Shown in pieces: positions 46,251-58,177 of a stretch of DNA of 64,000 bases. Positions within the stretch are counted from its first letter, which is position 1. The number at the start of each line of letters is the position of its first letter. This DNA comes from Endothia cerciana. Its lineage: Eukaryota; Ascomycota; Sordariomycetes; Diaporthales; Cryphonectriaceae. The stretch lies in assembly GCA_026119935.1 (NCBI GenBank), contig JALRMH010000041.1, forward strand, positions 124,001-188,000. Direction: 5' to 3'. The notes under the pieces are model-generated. The model saw only the letters and a list, made by a program, of their open reading frames with translations. It ran no database searches and had not been told where the DNA came from. A program made the translations under genes and the position numbers.

Positions 46251-49200
46251 TCAACCCTGAACCTCCATCAGGTCCACGGGCGCAGTCCAGTTCCAGTCGA
46301 ACATAGCCTGCCAGAAACTATCGTCCAGATCTCCGGACACCGCGAGCTGCGGCTGCATGCCACAATAGTCGACGTCCATCGCCTGGCCCTGGATGGGGAT
46401 ACTGCTGCCTCCCCCGGTACTACCCTCGCCACCGGACCCCAGCACACCTGCTCCTGATTCCTTTGCCATACTACTCTCGCCACCTGCTGCTCCCCTCTCG
46501 GGCCTGTTGTCTATGGGATAAATTCCATGCACCGTGGAGGTCCGCCGGTGGCCCGGCCGCGTGCGTGTGAGATACCATTCCCGCATCCAGCGGGTCTTGT
46601 CCCTGTACATGCTCAGCATGCTCCTGTCCGAGTTGAGATACCTGGTCCTCCTGCCCAGCCCAGCGCAGATCCTGTCCGCGTCCTCGAAGGCATCGCTCAT
46701 CCTCGAGCAGATGCCCTCGAAGTCCACCGTCTCCTTGGCCAGGGACGGGTTCCAGGCAGGGTCGCCCACGCTCCCGCCGATGTTCTCGTCGCCCAGGAAC
46801 AGCAGTCTGACTACCGTGACGAGGCAGAACGAGAGGTGCACGTGGTGGAAGGGCAGGCACGGTATGTTTTGCGGTGGGATGGCCAGGTACGCAGAGAAGA
46901 AGTCCCGCGCGGAGCTGAGACACTGCCACAGCGCGGCCGTCCGCGCCGTGCCGTCGACCGGGTCATAGCTGCCGATAGAGGTCGATCGGACGTAGATCAC
47001 CGGCTCGAAAAGGCGGCACAGCGTGCCGTGGTAGTGTGTCCAGAGGAGAGCTACATGCAGTTGTCAGCAAGCTATTTGTAGACGTATGTTGGTCGGGATA
47101 TCTAGGGGGAGACGAGGTACCGTTGACTTCCACGTCCGCTGGCTGCTCGCGCATTATGGCCTCCAGCTCTTTCTGGATCGCTGTGAGCGCCATATGGCAT
47201 GGCGTGTACAGAACCCGGGATGATGTTTCGTCGTCGCTGTATGGGATGACGTCGGCCGCGCGGTTGAGGAGCTGTTGGATCCTGACCAGGGCCACGAGGA
47301 ACTTGTCCGAGTCATAGTCACGGGCTTCTCCAATCACGTCGCAGCACCTCTGCAGGTACGAATTCCACAGCATGGGATGATGGCGTCGGAACAGTGATGA
47401 GCATCTAAGACATACTTAATCCCGTGGTCGCCGGCGGAGATCAGCAGGTGGATGTGGGATTTGGCTTACAGTGAGCACACGTAGAATGTCCCCAAGGCAG
47501 CTCGCATCTCGTCCAGGGTATGCTTCTTTCCCCATTGGCCCTTAACTCCTGAAGAGACCATTGCATCTCTCAACATTAGGAAATTGGACTTGCCAAAATC
47601 CATTGGCCATCTGTTCAGGCCCAGGTCGATCACGAGGGCCACGGCAAGCTGCATGAGGTTCGTGGCTTGGGAATCGATCATGAAGTAGAAGTCGCCCCTT
47701 TCATTGACACGGTTAGCCACCATGGTCCGACATCAAGCCAGTGCCCAGGGTCGCGCAGGATATCAGGGAGGGCCTTACCAAGCAAGATGTATCAGGATGG
47801 CCTGCAGGATCTCTAGTCGCCTCTCGTTGTTAACCACCACGTGTTGGGCCACGTACTCCCGGAACCAGACTCGATACTCTGCCTGTACGTCTGCAGACTG
47901 TGGCGTTGTGATGGCGATGATTGACCGAAACAGGAAAGGGCACCTGTCGTATAACTCACGCGAGGTCATCATGGCCGGGATGAGGACAAAAGGAAAGTAT
48001 GGGCAGTAGACAGAGCGGTATAGGTTTAGAGAGCGCTCGGCCTCGAAGTAAGTCATCCGGAATCCCTTGACGATCTCGACGTACTCGCTGGTTGCCATCG
48101 GCCTCGTATGCCGTTCTGGAAACTGGTTGGGACTGCTGGTTCCCGCGTTTCGACCTGCCCCAGCCGAGATGGAGGGGGGCGGTACCAGGCCAGCTGGGGG
48201 GATGTGACGGGCGTTGACGTGGAGATTGGCTGACGAGGATGGTGTTGGCAAGGGCTCGGGCCCGTTCAATGCCCTGTTAGACGCTGTGGCATTGCTCTCC
48301 TCAGTGTTGTGATTCAACAGCTGGTGAATGCTGTTGCGATGCTGATCCAAGGACGGAGCAGTTGGTGCACTGCTAGGGGGAGTGTGGCCACTTGGACTAG
48401 GACTGTTCTGTTGGATCTGCTGGCTCGCATTGAGCAAGGACATAATGCCATCGATCTTTTCCTCCAGCTGACCGACACGGCTGCGTGAACTGGTGTTTAG
48501 CTTCTTACTGGGATAATAGATCGAACGGGTAAGAGAGGCTGCGGACAGCGGGCTTCGCGATAGACACAGATACGAGTGAAAAGGAAGGACTCACGTTGAT
48601 GGCCCCCTCCTTCTCCGTGGGTTGATCTCTGGGAGGGTGCATGGTGTCTTGATCTTCGCGCATCTACGAGGCTGTCAGCGATCTCACATGTACCGTGGAC
48701 TGCGTCAGACTTGGCACATAGGTTGCATGTCCAGGCAGAGAGGTAGAATCGCATTGATGTTCGGACAGAACCTCAGTTGCTCTGAGAATCGGTGTTGGGT
48801 CACCCGAGTCCCGACGTCAGGGATCCAAGTAGGGCTGTCTAGGGTGGGCTGCAGCCCAGTCCGGTCGATCCAGGACGTCCGAGTACAAACAGGTATCGCA
48901 TGTAGCAGCGTGCAGGGTACACGTAGAGAGCTACGCCGAACCGCCCCACGTCGGGTTTCGGGGGGCGATCAGGCATGGGGGCAGGGCAGAGGGAGCAACC
49001 AGGCTGGGCCAGAATGGCGTGGTAGGGCAAGGGCAAGTCGTGTGGGACAGGAGAGCTCGGGCATGGGTGCTCCGGCTGCCCACCAAGGGATGAAAATTGT
49101 ACGGTCGAAAGGGGAGGAGGGCAAGATCTGAAGGGCACAGGAAGTCGACTGACCTCTGACACGGCGTAGCCCCGGGCTCGGACGGCCACACGCAGCGCAT

Positions 49201-49302
49201 CTTGGACCGGGCACAGGACTGACACGCTCTTGGCCGGTATTTCTGGACTTCGGGCGTGGCGCCAGAAAGGTCGGCCGAGGCCGGTGTGGAGCCTGGCATC
49301 AT
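46251..49302 (-). CDS. Zn2Cys6 transcription factor, first copy
   Basis: Six exons, 49302-49154, 48663-48595, 48507-47779, 47697-47470, 47404-47121 and 47050-46251, give 752 aa. The binuclear zinc cluster is split by a long first intron (490 bp): C27-QS-C30, C37, C48-QR-C51 and C58, spacing C-x2-C-x6-C-x10-C-x2-C-x6-C, with the cys at 51 and 58 supplied by exon 2. A basic linker (PRRRRGPS) and a coiled-coil segment (RVGQLEEKIDGIMSLL) follow. The middle-homology/fungal_trans region includes YFPFVLIP, GDFYFMIDSQATNLMQLAVAL, and HYHGTLCRLFEPVIY near the C-terminal third. It is a nuclear regulator that would bind CGG-type half-sites as a dimer. It is divergent from the second DHA2 transporter. 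The GTG-started extension upstream of 49302 is not needed. Confidence 0.9.
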
Positions 49303-50181
49303 CTTGGGCGATGTTCGTGGTGGTAGACTGCGGCCTGCCCTTGGTCTTGGTGTTAACAACCTCGCCGGTGCCACGGGAATAGTGAGCGCTCGGTGTGAGT
49401 GGCCTTCGTTGGGCGAGCGGTCTGCGTTTGCGCGCCGGGATTGATGTGCTCTGGGAGCCTGGGGTCGACCCGTCCGTGCCGGGCTTGCGAGAGCTGAGCT
49501 CGTGCTCTGTTCCGGCTACGCCAAGAACTCGGCGGGAGAATTGGAGGGCGTCAGTGCGAGAGTCGCGACTATGCGGAGAGACGACGACAAGGAAATGTCT
49601 ATGTCAGAGGCCGGGAGAGCGTCCGCCGAAAAGGCAGCGCACGTTGGGTTCGGGGGTTGCGAGGGAGAAGTTTCTATGGGTCCAGGATGCCAGCAATCAC
49701 CTCACCTCCAACCAGGGCTAGGCCATGCTACCACTGCTGCTTGCTTGCTTGCTCGGGCCGGTGGGTTGCTCCTCGGTCGGGTGTTCGATGGGACATCCAA
49801 TGAACGTGTCCCCTCATGAAGATATGGGGGTCGGCTCGGGGCCCATTTTAATATCCGGCCGGCCCAGACACTTCTCTCATTCAACCTACTGAACACAGTA
49901 GAGGTAGTTTGTTATGGTCAGGGCTGACACCGGCGTGTCTCGACCCGATCCCGGGCTCGGGGGTGTCGGCTACTCCGGTACCCGGCGACTTACAACAGCA
50001 CAGGCAGACATACGGTCCCTGGAGGGTCCTATTTCTATCTCTCTGAGGATCTTACCGTCAGACGCCTCATTTATAAGGACCCTTCTACGAAAATCAGATG
50101 GAGCATTCAGGGCGTCGACGGAGCGTACACAGTAATAGTATACGGGCCAAAAGGGAATCGCCACAGAGGTCGAACACCACG
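49303..50181. promoter_or_regulatory. Divergent promoter between regulator 1 and DHA2 transporter 2
   Basis: The two genes start 880 bp apart pointing outward, with no supported gene between. The segment 49914-49981 has cggcgtgtctcgaccc and cccgggctcgggg motifs; no defined binding site was matched. Confidence 0.5.
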
Positions 50182-52322
50182 ATGGCATCTGCAACAACAA
50201 CAGAAGAGAATCACGACCTTGTCAAGGACTCGAATAATTTTGAGGGGGGTAGCATATTACCACCTGAGATCTATGGCCTGACCACTAGCCCAGAATATCC
50301 AAAAGGATGGAAGTTAGGGTCAATACTTGTTGGTCTGGCCATGTCTGTTCTCTGCACCGCATTGGTAGGTACACACCCTGTTGTGCCTATGCCTGGTATC
50401 TATACACCTTGTTCGACATGACTGACGCCGCTGTTCCACTACCAAGGACAGAACAATCATCTCGACCGCCATACCAAAGATTACTTCGGAATTCGACTCC
50501 CTCGACGATGTCGGTTGGTATGGCTCGGCATATCTGCTTACAGCATGCTGTTTTCAGCTGATGATTGGAAAGCTCTATGCCGAGTTCAACATCAAAACGA
50601 TCTTCCTCTTGACACTTGGCACGTTCGAGGTCGGATCCATCGTCTGCGCTGCTGCTCCGAGCTCAGCTGCATTCATTGCTGGCCGGGCTATAGCCGGGCT
50701 AGGTTCGTCCGGAGTCTCTACTGGCGCTTTGATTGTAAGCGGTAGCCAGGGAATAATTGAAGTCTCACAGGAGGACTGACATGCCTGTACAGATCCTAGC
50801 ACATTCCGCACCATTAGAGAACAGGCCTAAATACACAGGAAGTATTGGTGCATCAATGGGTATAGCGTCTTGCGTGGCGCCGACACTAGGCGGCGTGTTG
50901 ACCGATAAAGCGTCTTGGAGTAAGCCTGGCGGAAGTCTCTTCAAGACCATGCTTGTTATCACAGTATTCCAGAGTTGACTCGACTAACAGGATGGTGTTT
51001 CTGGATCAATCCCCTCCTTGGCATTCCGACGTTTATAGTGGCGTTCTTCTTGATCAAGCTGCCAGCAAAACCACCGCGCGACGGGACCTGGCGCGAATTC
51101 CTCGCGAAATTTGACTTCATCGGAATGGCCTTCCTGCTGCCGGGGCTCGTGTGCCTGCTTCTGGCCCTCCAGTGGGGCGGTAGCACTTATGCCTGGGGCG
51201 ACTGGCGATGTATCCTACTGCTGTGTCTTTTTGGAGCGTGCATCATCATATGGATGTATATCCAAGTCAGGCAGGGAGACAAGGCAACCCTTCCGCTGCG
51301 GATTCTGAAGAACCGGTCGATGCTGGCAGCGACATGGTACATGTTTTGCTTGTTCGGACCACTGACTTGCTTTACTTACTACGGTTCGATCTGGTTCCAA
51401 TCGGTCAAGCAGCAGTCGGCGTACTGGGCTGGCATACATTTTCTCGCACTCACGGCGACTATGTCAGTCCTGGCCATCTGCAGCGGCATCCTTGTAAGAC
51501 CATGCCCTCACTTCCCCGTCGCTCGACCTCACTTGCATAGGAAGGCTGGACTGACTATGAATAGACGTCCAAGGTCGGTTACTATGTACCTCAGATGATA
51601 GCCTGCTGCGTTCTATCATCCATTGGCTATGGTCTTCTACATCGATTCTCTATCAATACTAGCACGGGCTACTGGGCTGGGACTTTCATCATCCTCGGCC
51701 TCGGATTTGGTCTCGGGGGGCAGCAATCGATAATGGTCCCTCAAACAGTGATGAAAGGTCCCGACATATCTCTTGGAACGTCGTGCAGTACGTCCTGCCC
51801 ATGTTTTTGGAGTCTGCGCATCCCAGCGAAGGTAGCCGCATGCAGGTGCCAGAAGACGACTCAAGCACCCTCTCCAAGTGCGCAATTGGCCTAGACTTGC
51901 TAACAAGACATCCGACAGTGATGTTCGCCCAGACTCTATCGGGCGCCGTCCTGCTTTCCGCCTCACAAAACGTCTTCGAGGATAATCTCGTCGTCGAGCT
52001 ACGCAAGATCGTACCGAATGTCGACCCCAGCGTGGTGATCAGCAACGGCGCCAGCGGCCTGGCCAAGGCGATGAGTACGACTTACGACAGCACTACCGTA
52101 CATGGGATTCTTGTGTCATACAATCGGGCCCTGACTAAGGATTGGACCGTCTGCCTCGTTGTGTGCTGCCTGGGTTCCTTCGGAGCGTTTACGGTTGAGT
52201 GGAAGAACGTAAAGCGGGACACGTTTCAAGCGAAAGCGACCGATATAAAGCTGGAAGAAAATTTATCAGGGGAGGATACTAAGCCTATGGGTGAGGCAGG
52301 ACAAATGCAAAGGACAAATTAG
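50182..52322 (+). CDS. MFS transporter, DHA2 family, second copy
   Basis: Exons 50182-50364, 50447-50734, 50793-50919, 50991-51493, 51565-51787 and 51919-52322 give 575 aa. The family motifs fall at the junctions: LDRTIISTAIPKIT across intron 1, DVGWYGSAYLLTACCFQ, GRAIAGLGSSGVSTG before intron 2, APTLGGVLTDKASWRWCFWIN across intron 3, and LGTSCMMFAQTLSGAV across intron 5 (131 bp, gtacgt donor), where reading straight on would shift the frame. This is a 14-helix drug:H+ antiporter of the plasma membrane. It shares a divergent promoter with the upstream Zn2Cys6 gene, which suggests co-regulation. It differs enough from the first DHA2 protein to be a separate lineage, not a recent duplicate. Likely efflux of the pathway product or of another toxic compound. 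Confidence 0.9.
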
Positions 52323-52989
52323 GCCGCTCGACTACTCATCCTTCTATGGTCGACTTCGATCTACCTACGAGCGTCAGCGTCTGATCCTTCGTAAATATTC
52401 AACTTCAACAGGGTAGACTTCTTAATGTGGACAGCAATAACTATGATATCAGACCGGCAAAAAGGGAAATTTTGGCCAGTACGAGGCCAACATCTCAACG
52501 ATGATCGTTAGTTCTGACAGTCGTGACTCCAGCGATATTTTAACCCTCCTGTCCAAGGCATTCCCCCTCGGTTCGGCACCGGTTACTACGAGACCCAACT
52601 AATCTAGACATCGGATCCGAATGGCTCCCAATCCACGTATAGAAATCGAATACATGTCGGGGAGGAATAATGATATTTCACTACGGTCTGTTCATCCGGT
52701 GGCAAGCCGCTTTCGTTATAGTGTTTGGGATCTCAACCTCAACATGCCATCACAAATACCTGAGGAGCATTCCCAGAACCAAAATCAGTTAATGGTGGTG
52801 GTTGCTACCTCCACGGACCAATAGTGTCGTATGCCTAGGTGATTAGTCTTGAGCTTTGCCAAGTCTCAAACGTCGGCTGCTGTCTAGAAAACAATCATTT
52901 TGAGATGAAGCCTAGACGGCTTGGAGGTCAGAAGGTGTGGGAACTTGGGCAAGCAATAATGAGAGAAGCTAAGGGGGTGCTGCGGGACT

Positions 52990-53170
52990 CCCTTTGGAAC
53001 CAGATCCACGCGGTCAGTGGCCGCAATCATACAACCCTCAGGGATTAATCTTACAACTTCGCCACTGAGGCTGACCGGGAGTTAGTACCATAATACCCAT
53101 AGTATATGTAGCCTAGGTGGCCAAAACGTTAAAATTAATCCCTGGGAGTTGTAGATAGAGTTCGATCCGT
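52990..53170. repeat. Back-to-back pair of tRNA-like (SINE-type) repeats
   Basis: Two homologous segments lie in opposite orientation: the minus-strand copy from about 53073 down to 53000 and the plus-strand copy from 53108 to about 53170. Both start with an A-box-like AGCCT(C/A)(A/G)(G)TGG and share attaatccctg(a/g)g followed by gttgta; the plus copy also has a B-box-like GAGTTCGATCC at 53158-53168. The 5' ends are about 35 bp apart. Confidence 0.6.
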
Positions 53171-53269
53171 TGGTGTAAAGATAGGTTTAGCGTGCATGGC
53201 TCCCCAGAGATGGCTTGTAGGTCGGCTCAGGCGGAGCGGCCGGCCAGTGGGTGTCCCCTGTGGCTCTTC

Positions 53270-53352
53270 TAAGGTTTGGGGCGGGGGTTGGAATCGAAAC
53301 TCAACATCTCCAGTCAGATTCGCATGAAGCCTTTCTTACACGACCACCGGGC
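53270..53352 (-). repeat. Third tRNA-like segment
   Basis: On the minus strand an A-box-like cagcggcccggtgg is followed about 55 nt later by a B-box-like gtttcgattcc. It has no proper acceptor stem and is read as a tRNA-derived repeat, not a functional tRNA. Confidence 0.45.
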
Positions 53353-53509
53353 CGCTGAGGGAGGCCGTGACCTTACCATACTACTTTACCATAGGAGGCT
53401 CTTAAAGCCAACCCCCACATATTGATCCAGGTTCCCCCGAAATCTGGGGCTCGGCAACCTTAAGCTCGCGGATTCACGCCAGGGTCGACCAAACAGCCTA
53501 TCGAGGATC

Positions 53510-55601
53510 ATGCCACGTCTGAGTCGTGGATGTTTGCGCTGCCGCCAACGCAAAGTCAGGGTAAGACTCTGTTCCTTTGGCTGTCTGACTCTGTAGATGG
53601 CCGCGGATCATCATCCTCCACATGCGTGAGCTCCCAGACAGACTGCAGCAGCTGGTGACGGATTTCTCATGTCGCCCAGGGGGCGGAGTCGAGATGACAG
53701 CAGGCATATCCGGACACCCTCGTGAAGAAGGGCGCTGACCGTGACCGATGTCCATAGTGCGATGAAGGGCGACCTTCTTGTCAACGATGTATCGCACGCG
53801 ATGAGCTGTGCGTTGGCTATAGAGACGAGTCTGACATCATTTTCCGCCATGAAACGAATAAGGTTGTCGGTTCCTTTTCCACCGGGGGAGGACGTCCCAC
53901 ACCCGTGCAGTCCAGCGCAGTCAATGTCAGGATCAACGAGTCTCCGGACCTCGACTATCTCGATCCTGCTACACCAAAACTGCAAGCAGATGGCCGGCGG
54001 CACAGACGTGCATCAGTCGAATCTCATCGAGTAGAAAGAAATATATCGGTACCTAGCTCTTCAGCCACGCAGGTTGCACCAGACACTCCATCTCGGCTAT
54101 CCACTGTTACGCTCTCTAGAGCCCGTCACTATGTGCAAGACTACTCATGGCTGAAACCTTCAGTACAGCCTCCGCGAGCACAGCCACTATCACGGCCGGA
54201 CAACGAAGCAATCCAGAGGTTCTTCGCCAAGTACACACTGCTGCCTCACGACTTTCCCCCTGTTGGTGATCTTGATAGCAAGGCGAAGCACGAAACTGAA
54301 ACTCGTGCTCAACGTGCCTCACAAGGATTTCTCGAGTTCTTGCCGTGTACCTTCGAGGAGGTTAATGTCCGCGGCAGGTTTGCCTTACGCTGGGCTGTTC
54401 AAGCTGCCGCCCTGGCCGACGCCGCGTCCCAACCCTCGCATCAACAAGCACCCGAGGGCACTGATTGTGGTTTCAACGGCCAAGGTGAACTGGACTTGGG
54501 CAGAAGAGCTCTGGAAAGCTACGGCAAGGCGCTATCGGCCTTGTCCGACAGCTTAGGCAAAAGTGGCAAAACGCCAGACGACTATGACTTAATGACGGTA
54601 GTAGTATTGGACATTTTCGAAGTAAATCAGCGCCCTCTCGCCCGGTTGCTTGTATTTGCGTCGATGTTGACCTTGTCTCATAGACCCTGTTCCTTCCCGA
54701 CAGTGTATCTCGAGGCTATCATGCCCAGGGGATGGCTCAGATCCTTCGCAAAAGAGGACACGACCAGTTCTACGACGCCCGTGGATGGAGCCTCTTTCGC
54801 CTTGCACACCATCGACTCCAGAAGCAGGCATTAGCCTCTAACCTCCCTCCAGCTCCGGTGACAGATGAGCTGTTTGAGCACTTGAACGACCAGATGTCGT
54901 TCGTGAGGCTAGAGAAGGACGCCAACCGGATCTCTGGCATGTGTGCCCGGGGGCGGGCTCTGAGAGCTGAACTGCAGGCCCAAGAAACAGGAGCAGCGGC
55001 CCTGCTCGAGCTTGTCAGGGAGATGCAATGTCTTGACAGAGAGGCCGTTGCATGGAGACAAGGGCCCGAGTGGTCATATGCCGTCCTCAGGACTCCAGAT
55101 CTCGTAGGCGACAACGTCGTGTTGTCGACTTTCCCTGACACCATCCATATCCACCCTGACATCTGGACGGCTTACGAGTGGAACTATCACCACACAGCTC
55201 GCATCTTGCTGCACAAGCAGCTGCTTGACTGCCTTCACCGGGCTGCCACGCTTAGTACCGGAGACGACCATGAGTCGACCCACGTGGCGCCACTGCTCGT
55301 CCCGCTGGAGGTAGAAAGCGTGGCTGCTATCCGTTGTTTGAGCGCCAAAGTCCTGGCCACCGTACCTCAGATGATGGGTGATATTGACCACACTGGTCAT
55401 GTCAGGAGTCTACAGTCACCAGCGCCAAGGTGCAGGGCGATCGGAGCTTACTTCCTCCTCTGGCCCGCCAAGATTTTCAAGGGCGACCTGCTCCAGGACA
55501 TTATCACAGAAGACCAGAGACAGGCGGCTTCGGCTGTTTTTGAGAGGATAAGGGAATACACCGGGATGAAGAACTTGTTAGGAGACGAAAGCATTATCTA
55601 G
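53510..55601 (+). CDS. Zn2Cys6 transcription factor, second copy (DUF3468-type)
   Basis: Exons 53510-53560, 53758-54621 and 54684-55601 give 610 aa. The zinc cluster lies at the extreme N-terminus and is split by intron 1: C8-LR-C11-RQRKVR | C18-DEGRPS-C25-QR-C28-IARDEL-C35, the classic C-x2-C-x6-C-x6-C-x2-C-x6-C. Intron 2 (62 bp) joins LMTVVVLDIFE to TLFLPDSVSRGYHAQGMAQIL, then KRGHDQFYDARGWSLFRLAHH; this GMAQIL...RG...LF pattern is that of the fungal-specific factor domain DUF3468 (Fungal_trans_2). Such proteins are nuclear activators or repressors, frequent in metabolite clusters. A repressor or activator role for the neighbouring transporter and membrane-protein genes is possible. The acceptor at catag (54681-54683) was preferred because the next acceptor (cgacag) breaks the frame. 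Confidence 0.9.
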
Positions 55602-56298
55602 CTGCGTCTGGAGGTACATACACTTGGGACGTTTTGAATAGCAGCGCATGCCGTATACTCACTCATCTATCAGAATTTCAGCATGTGCGTGACCCCTTGA
55701 GGCACGTCTTGTCTTGTACCAGCGTACACAGAAAACAGAAAGTCCAGCAGGGTGTTGATTTTGAAAGTTATCAAGGTTTGCAAACCATGGGTATTAACGT
55801 GCACCACATGACAGTGAGTGAAGGCGGCGACAGCCGCGAAGGCCCTTCAACCCCCCAGAACACACACAAACACACCTAGCATCTGGAGGCTGGCCTCGCC
55901 GAACGCTCCCTACAGCCTACCTGGAGATGGAGATGGAGACGCAAACCCGGGCCAGCCCGTAGTCCAAGTAACGCCGACACGACGGAAGAAGGATGGCTCT
56001 CACGTGGAACTCGAGCCAGTCCTATTCTTTGTGGATATATATGCTACTATGGAAACCGCAGCAATCTTCGAGCACATCGTCGATGATCAGACTATCAGCT
56101 ACCCCGTGACAAGCATTTTGCGTTCAGTCTGGAGCACCACTGCCGGCGCAAACTATCTGGGCAGGCCATCCCTATGTGTCCCGAAATCTCATCGTCTGCC
56201 GCTAGTAACATCTAGTCCTGGAATCCACCGCAAGTCAACTGCAGGACTCCCGAACGGCGAATGGGGACTTTGTTGACTTGGTAGACACGGGGTTAGAC
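55602..56298. other. Convergent 3' flanks
   Basis: Between the second regulator and the membrane-protein gene. No gene recognised. Confidence 0.5.
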
Positions 56299-57588
56299 CT
56301 AGTTCTTGGCCTCGAGGCTCGCGACGGGCTTAGCATCTTTCGAACGCTGTCTGACGGCCACATCTCTTTCCCAGAGCAGCACAGCAGCAGCACCCGCCGG
56401 TCCGCCGAACAACGTCGCAATCAGGACCTTGGGTAGGGTATTCGACAGTAACCCCTTCTCAGGCCGAGCCACGGAGTAGACGAAGACAGCCCAGGTGAGG
56501 ACTGCCGCTCCGCCGACGTAAATGTCCCACTGCAGGAACATCTCGACCAACTTCACAAGCCCGGCCGCGGAGACGGTATCCCCCGTGGGACTGACAACTG
56601 GTGAGTTCCATGGCAGGTGTGGGATAAAGGCCTTCGTGATATCGACCTGGCCGATTATGCCCTCCGTAATTCCCGGAATCAACGACTCGACGGCACCTGG
56701 CACAAGCTGTGCTGGCGTGGCTGCCAGCGCGAGGAGAGCCGTCTGGGGAACAAATGAAAGCAGCAGCACGATGCGATAGATGTCGTCGACTGGGCGGGAG
56801 GAATCCATATTAAAATTGAGAGGTCTGGTGGTCCACTTGTAGACCCAGTGGTAGGCGCTTTGCGCGACCGGGAAGACCTGCCAGATTGCTTGCCAGCTGT
56901 AGTGAGCGTTTGGTGACACTATTCCTGGGGAGGGAAGAAACATCATGATGGTGGGAACGACGAAGGCACCAACGACTGCCTTGGGGAGGATGTAAGTATC
57001 TTGCGCGTCGATGGCCAAGGCGCTTGCTGACAGGTCGGGGTGGCTGATGGGCGAGGTCAAGATGTGGATGATCGCCCAGATGGGAACCGCTACCGTGTAG
57101 GTGATATTCTGGAAGATGAAGCCTAGTGTGCCCGTCCTACAAACAGGGTCAGGACAGTGCATGATAGAGATAGGCCACAGCCACATTCGTATGGGAGCTC
57201 ACCAGCTGACAATCCGGCCCCGGTTCCCCTGTCGAAGACCCTCGAGTGAGATGAGCACCCAGCCCGCCAGAAACTGCGTGAGCAGGTACCGTGACACCCA
57301 AGGCACATCCGGTGTCTTTGGGCCGTCCAACAACACGGTAAAGAGTGCGATGAGAATGCAGAGTCTGTCATCGATGGCAGGAAGACCAGTGAATGTCGTC
57401 TTGTACGGCTTCGGCCCTCCTGGGTAGTGTCTGGATTCCGTCTCGACATCCCGTCCGGCTGCCTGCCTGAGGGTGCCCAAGAGCCCGTTCTTGAGAGCCA
57501 CACCAAATGTCGTGTACGCACCAAAGGCGCTGCACGCAACGAGGATGGCAATCGCGATGGCCCGAGAATGGATCGATGGGGATGCCAT
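56299..57588 (-). CDS. Polytopic membrane protein of unknown function
   Basis: Two exons, 57588-57203 and 57136-56299 (intron 66 bp, gtgagc...gtttgtag), give 407 aa with eight or nine hydrophobic segments, for example AIAIAILVACSAFGAYTTF, ILIALFTVLL, IFQNITYTVAVPIWAI, YRIVLLLSFVPQTALLAL and VGGAAVLTWAVFVYSV. A conserved-looking loop between the second and third segments reads LLDGPKTPDVPW. There is no transporter signature. Size and topology resemble the membrane proteins found in fungal terpenoid and indole-diterpene clusters, some of which (PaxA/AtmA-like) act as terpene cyclases, but the resemblance is weak and I would not assign the activity. It ends the block of genes that begins with the polyketide synthase, convergent with the second regulator. 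Confidence 0.75.
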
Positions 57589-58177
57589 GGTCGATGAGGG
57601 ATGGCGAAGTATAGGTTGCTGTGAGCGCGTGTAGACACAGTAGAGAATGGAGATTGTGGTCAAAACCTTAAGGTTTTATAGTGGGGTGGAGCACCGGACA
57701 CACCGGGCCACCCCCAGACAGGAGGGTGGCTTAGCAGATAGATACCTTGAACTGGGAGGCTTAAAATAGAAAAATGGGGCCGAATGATAATGCTCAATTC
57801 CTCCTTTGCACACTGCACGCCTTGCCTGCCATTCATAGGGGCGGCGTGGGGAGCGCGGTATCGGAAGGGGAACATGATGGTGACACTGGAGAGGCGATAT
57901 GACCAGGTCTGTCAGGATGGCAATAAGAATTGATAATACCGCATTGCTTCGTGAGAGTACATGCTGATCTTGCGATGCGTCTGTCTACATATGCCACGCC
58001 GTCATGCAACCAACCCCTTCAAATATGATCGCACCCGACCTGAAAGCGAGCGAAAGAAGTTCACAGTGGCCATCAGGGCCACCACGGTCTTCATGCCAGA
58101 CACTCCGCCACGCTAGCGATTCTCATCCCAATACTATCCTCCAACACTCATGAACCGTTTTCTGCCAGCTTCCTCGG
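57589..58177. other. Intergenic, no gene seen
   Basis: Promoter side of the membrane-protein gene and 3' flank of the coiled-coil gene. Confidence 0.5.

Larger units (their letters stand above)
52323..53509. other. Intergenic with tRNA-like SINE heads
   Basis: No protein gene. Contains three tRNA-like A-box/B-box pairs, two of them homologous and back to back (52.99-53.17 kb), and the promoter of the second Zn2Cys6 gene. Confidence 0.5.

Noticed and set aside
49303..49374. 24-residue N-terminal extension of regulator 1
   Set aside because: It begins with GTG, not ATG; the first ATG is at 49302.
51783..52322. Reading the second DHA2 gene straight through 51788-51918
   Set aside because: That stretch is in a different frame from exon 5; splicing from gtacgt to cgacag restores the family motif LGTSxMMFAQTLSG.
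53270..53352. Functional tRNA gene
   Set aside because: A-box- and B-box-like sequences exist but no acceptor stem or proper anticodon arm; read as tRNA-derived repeat.
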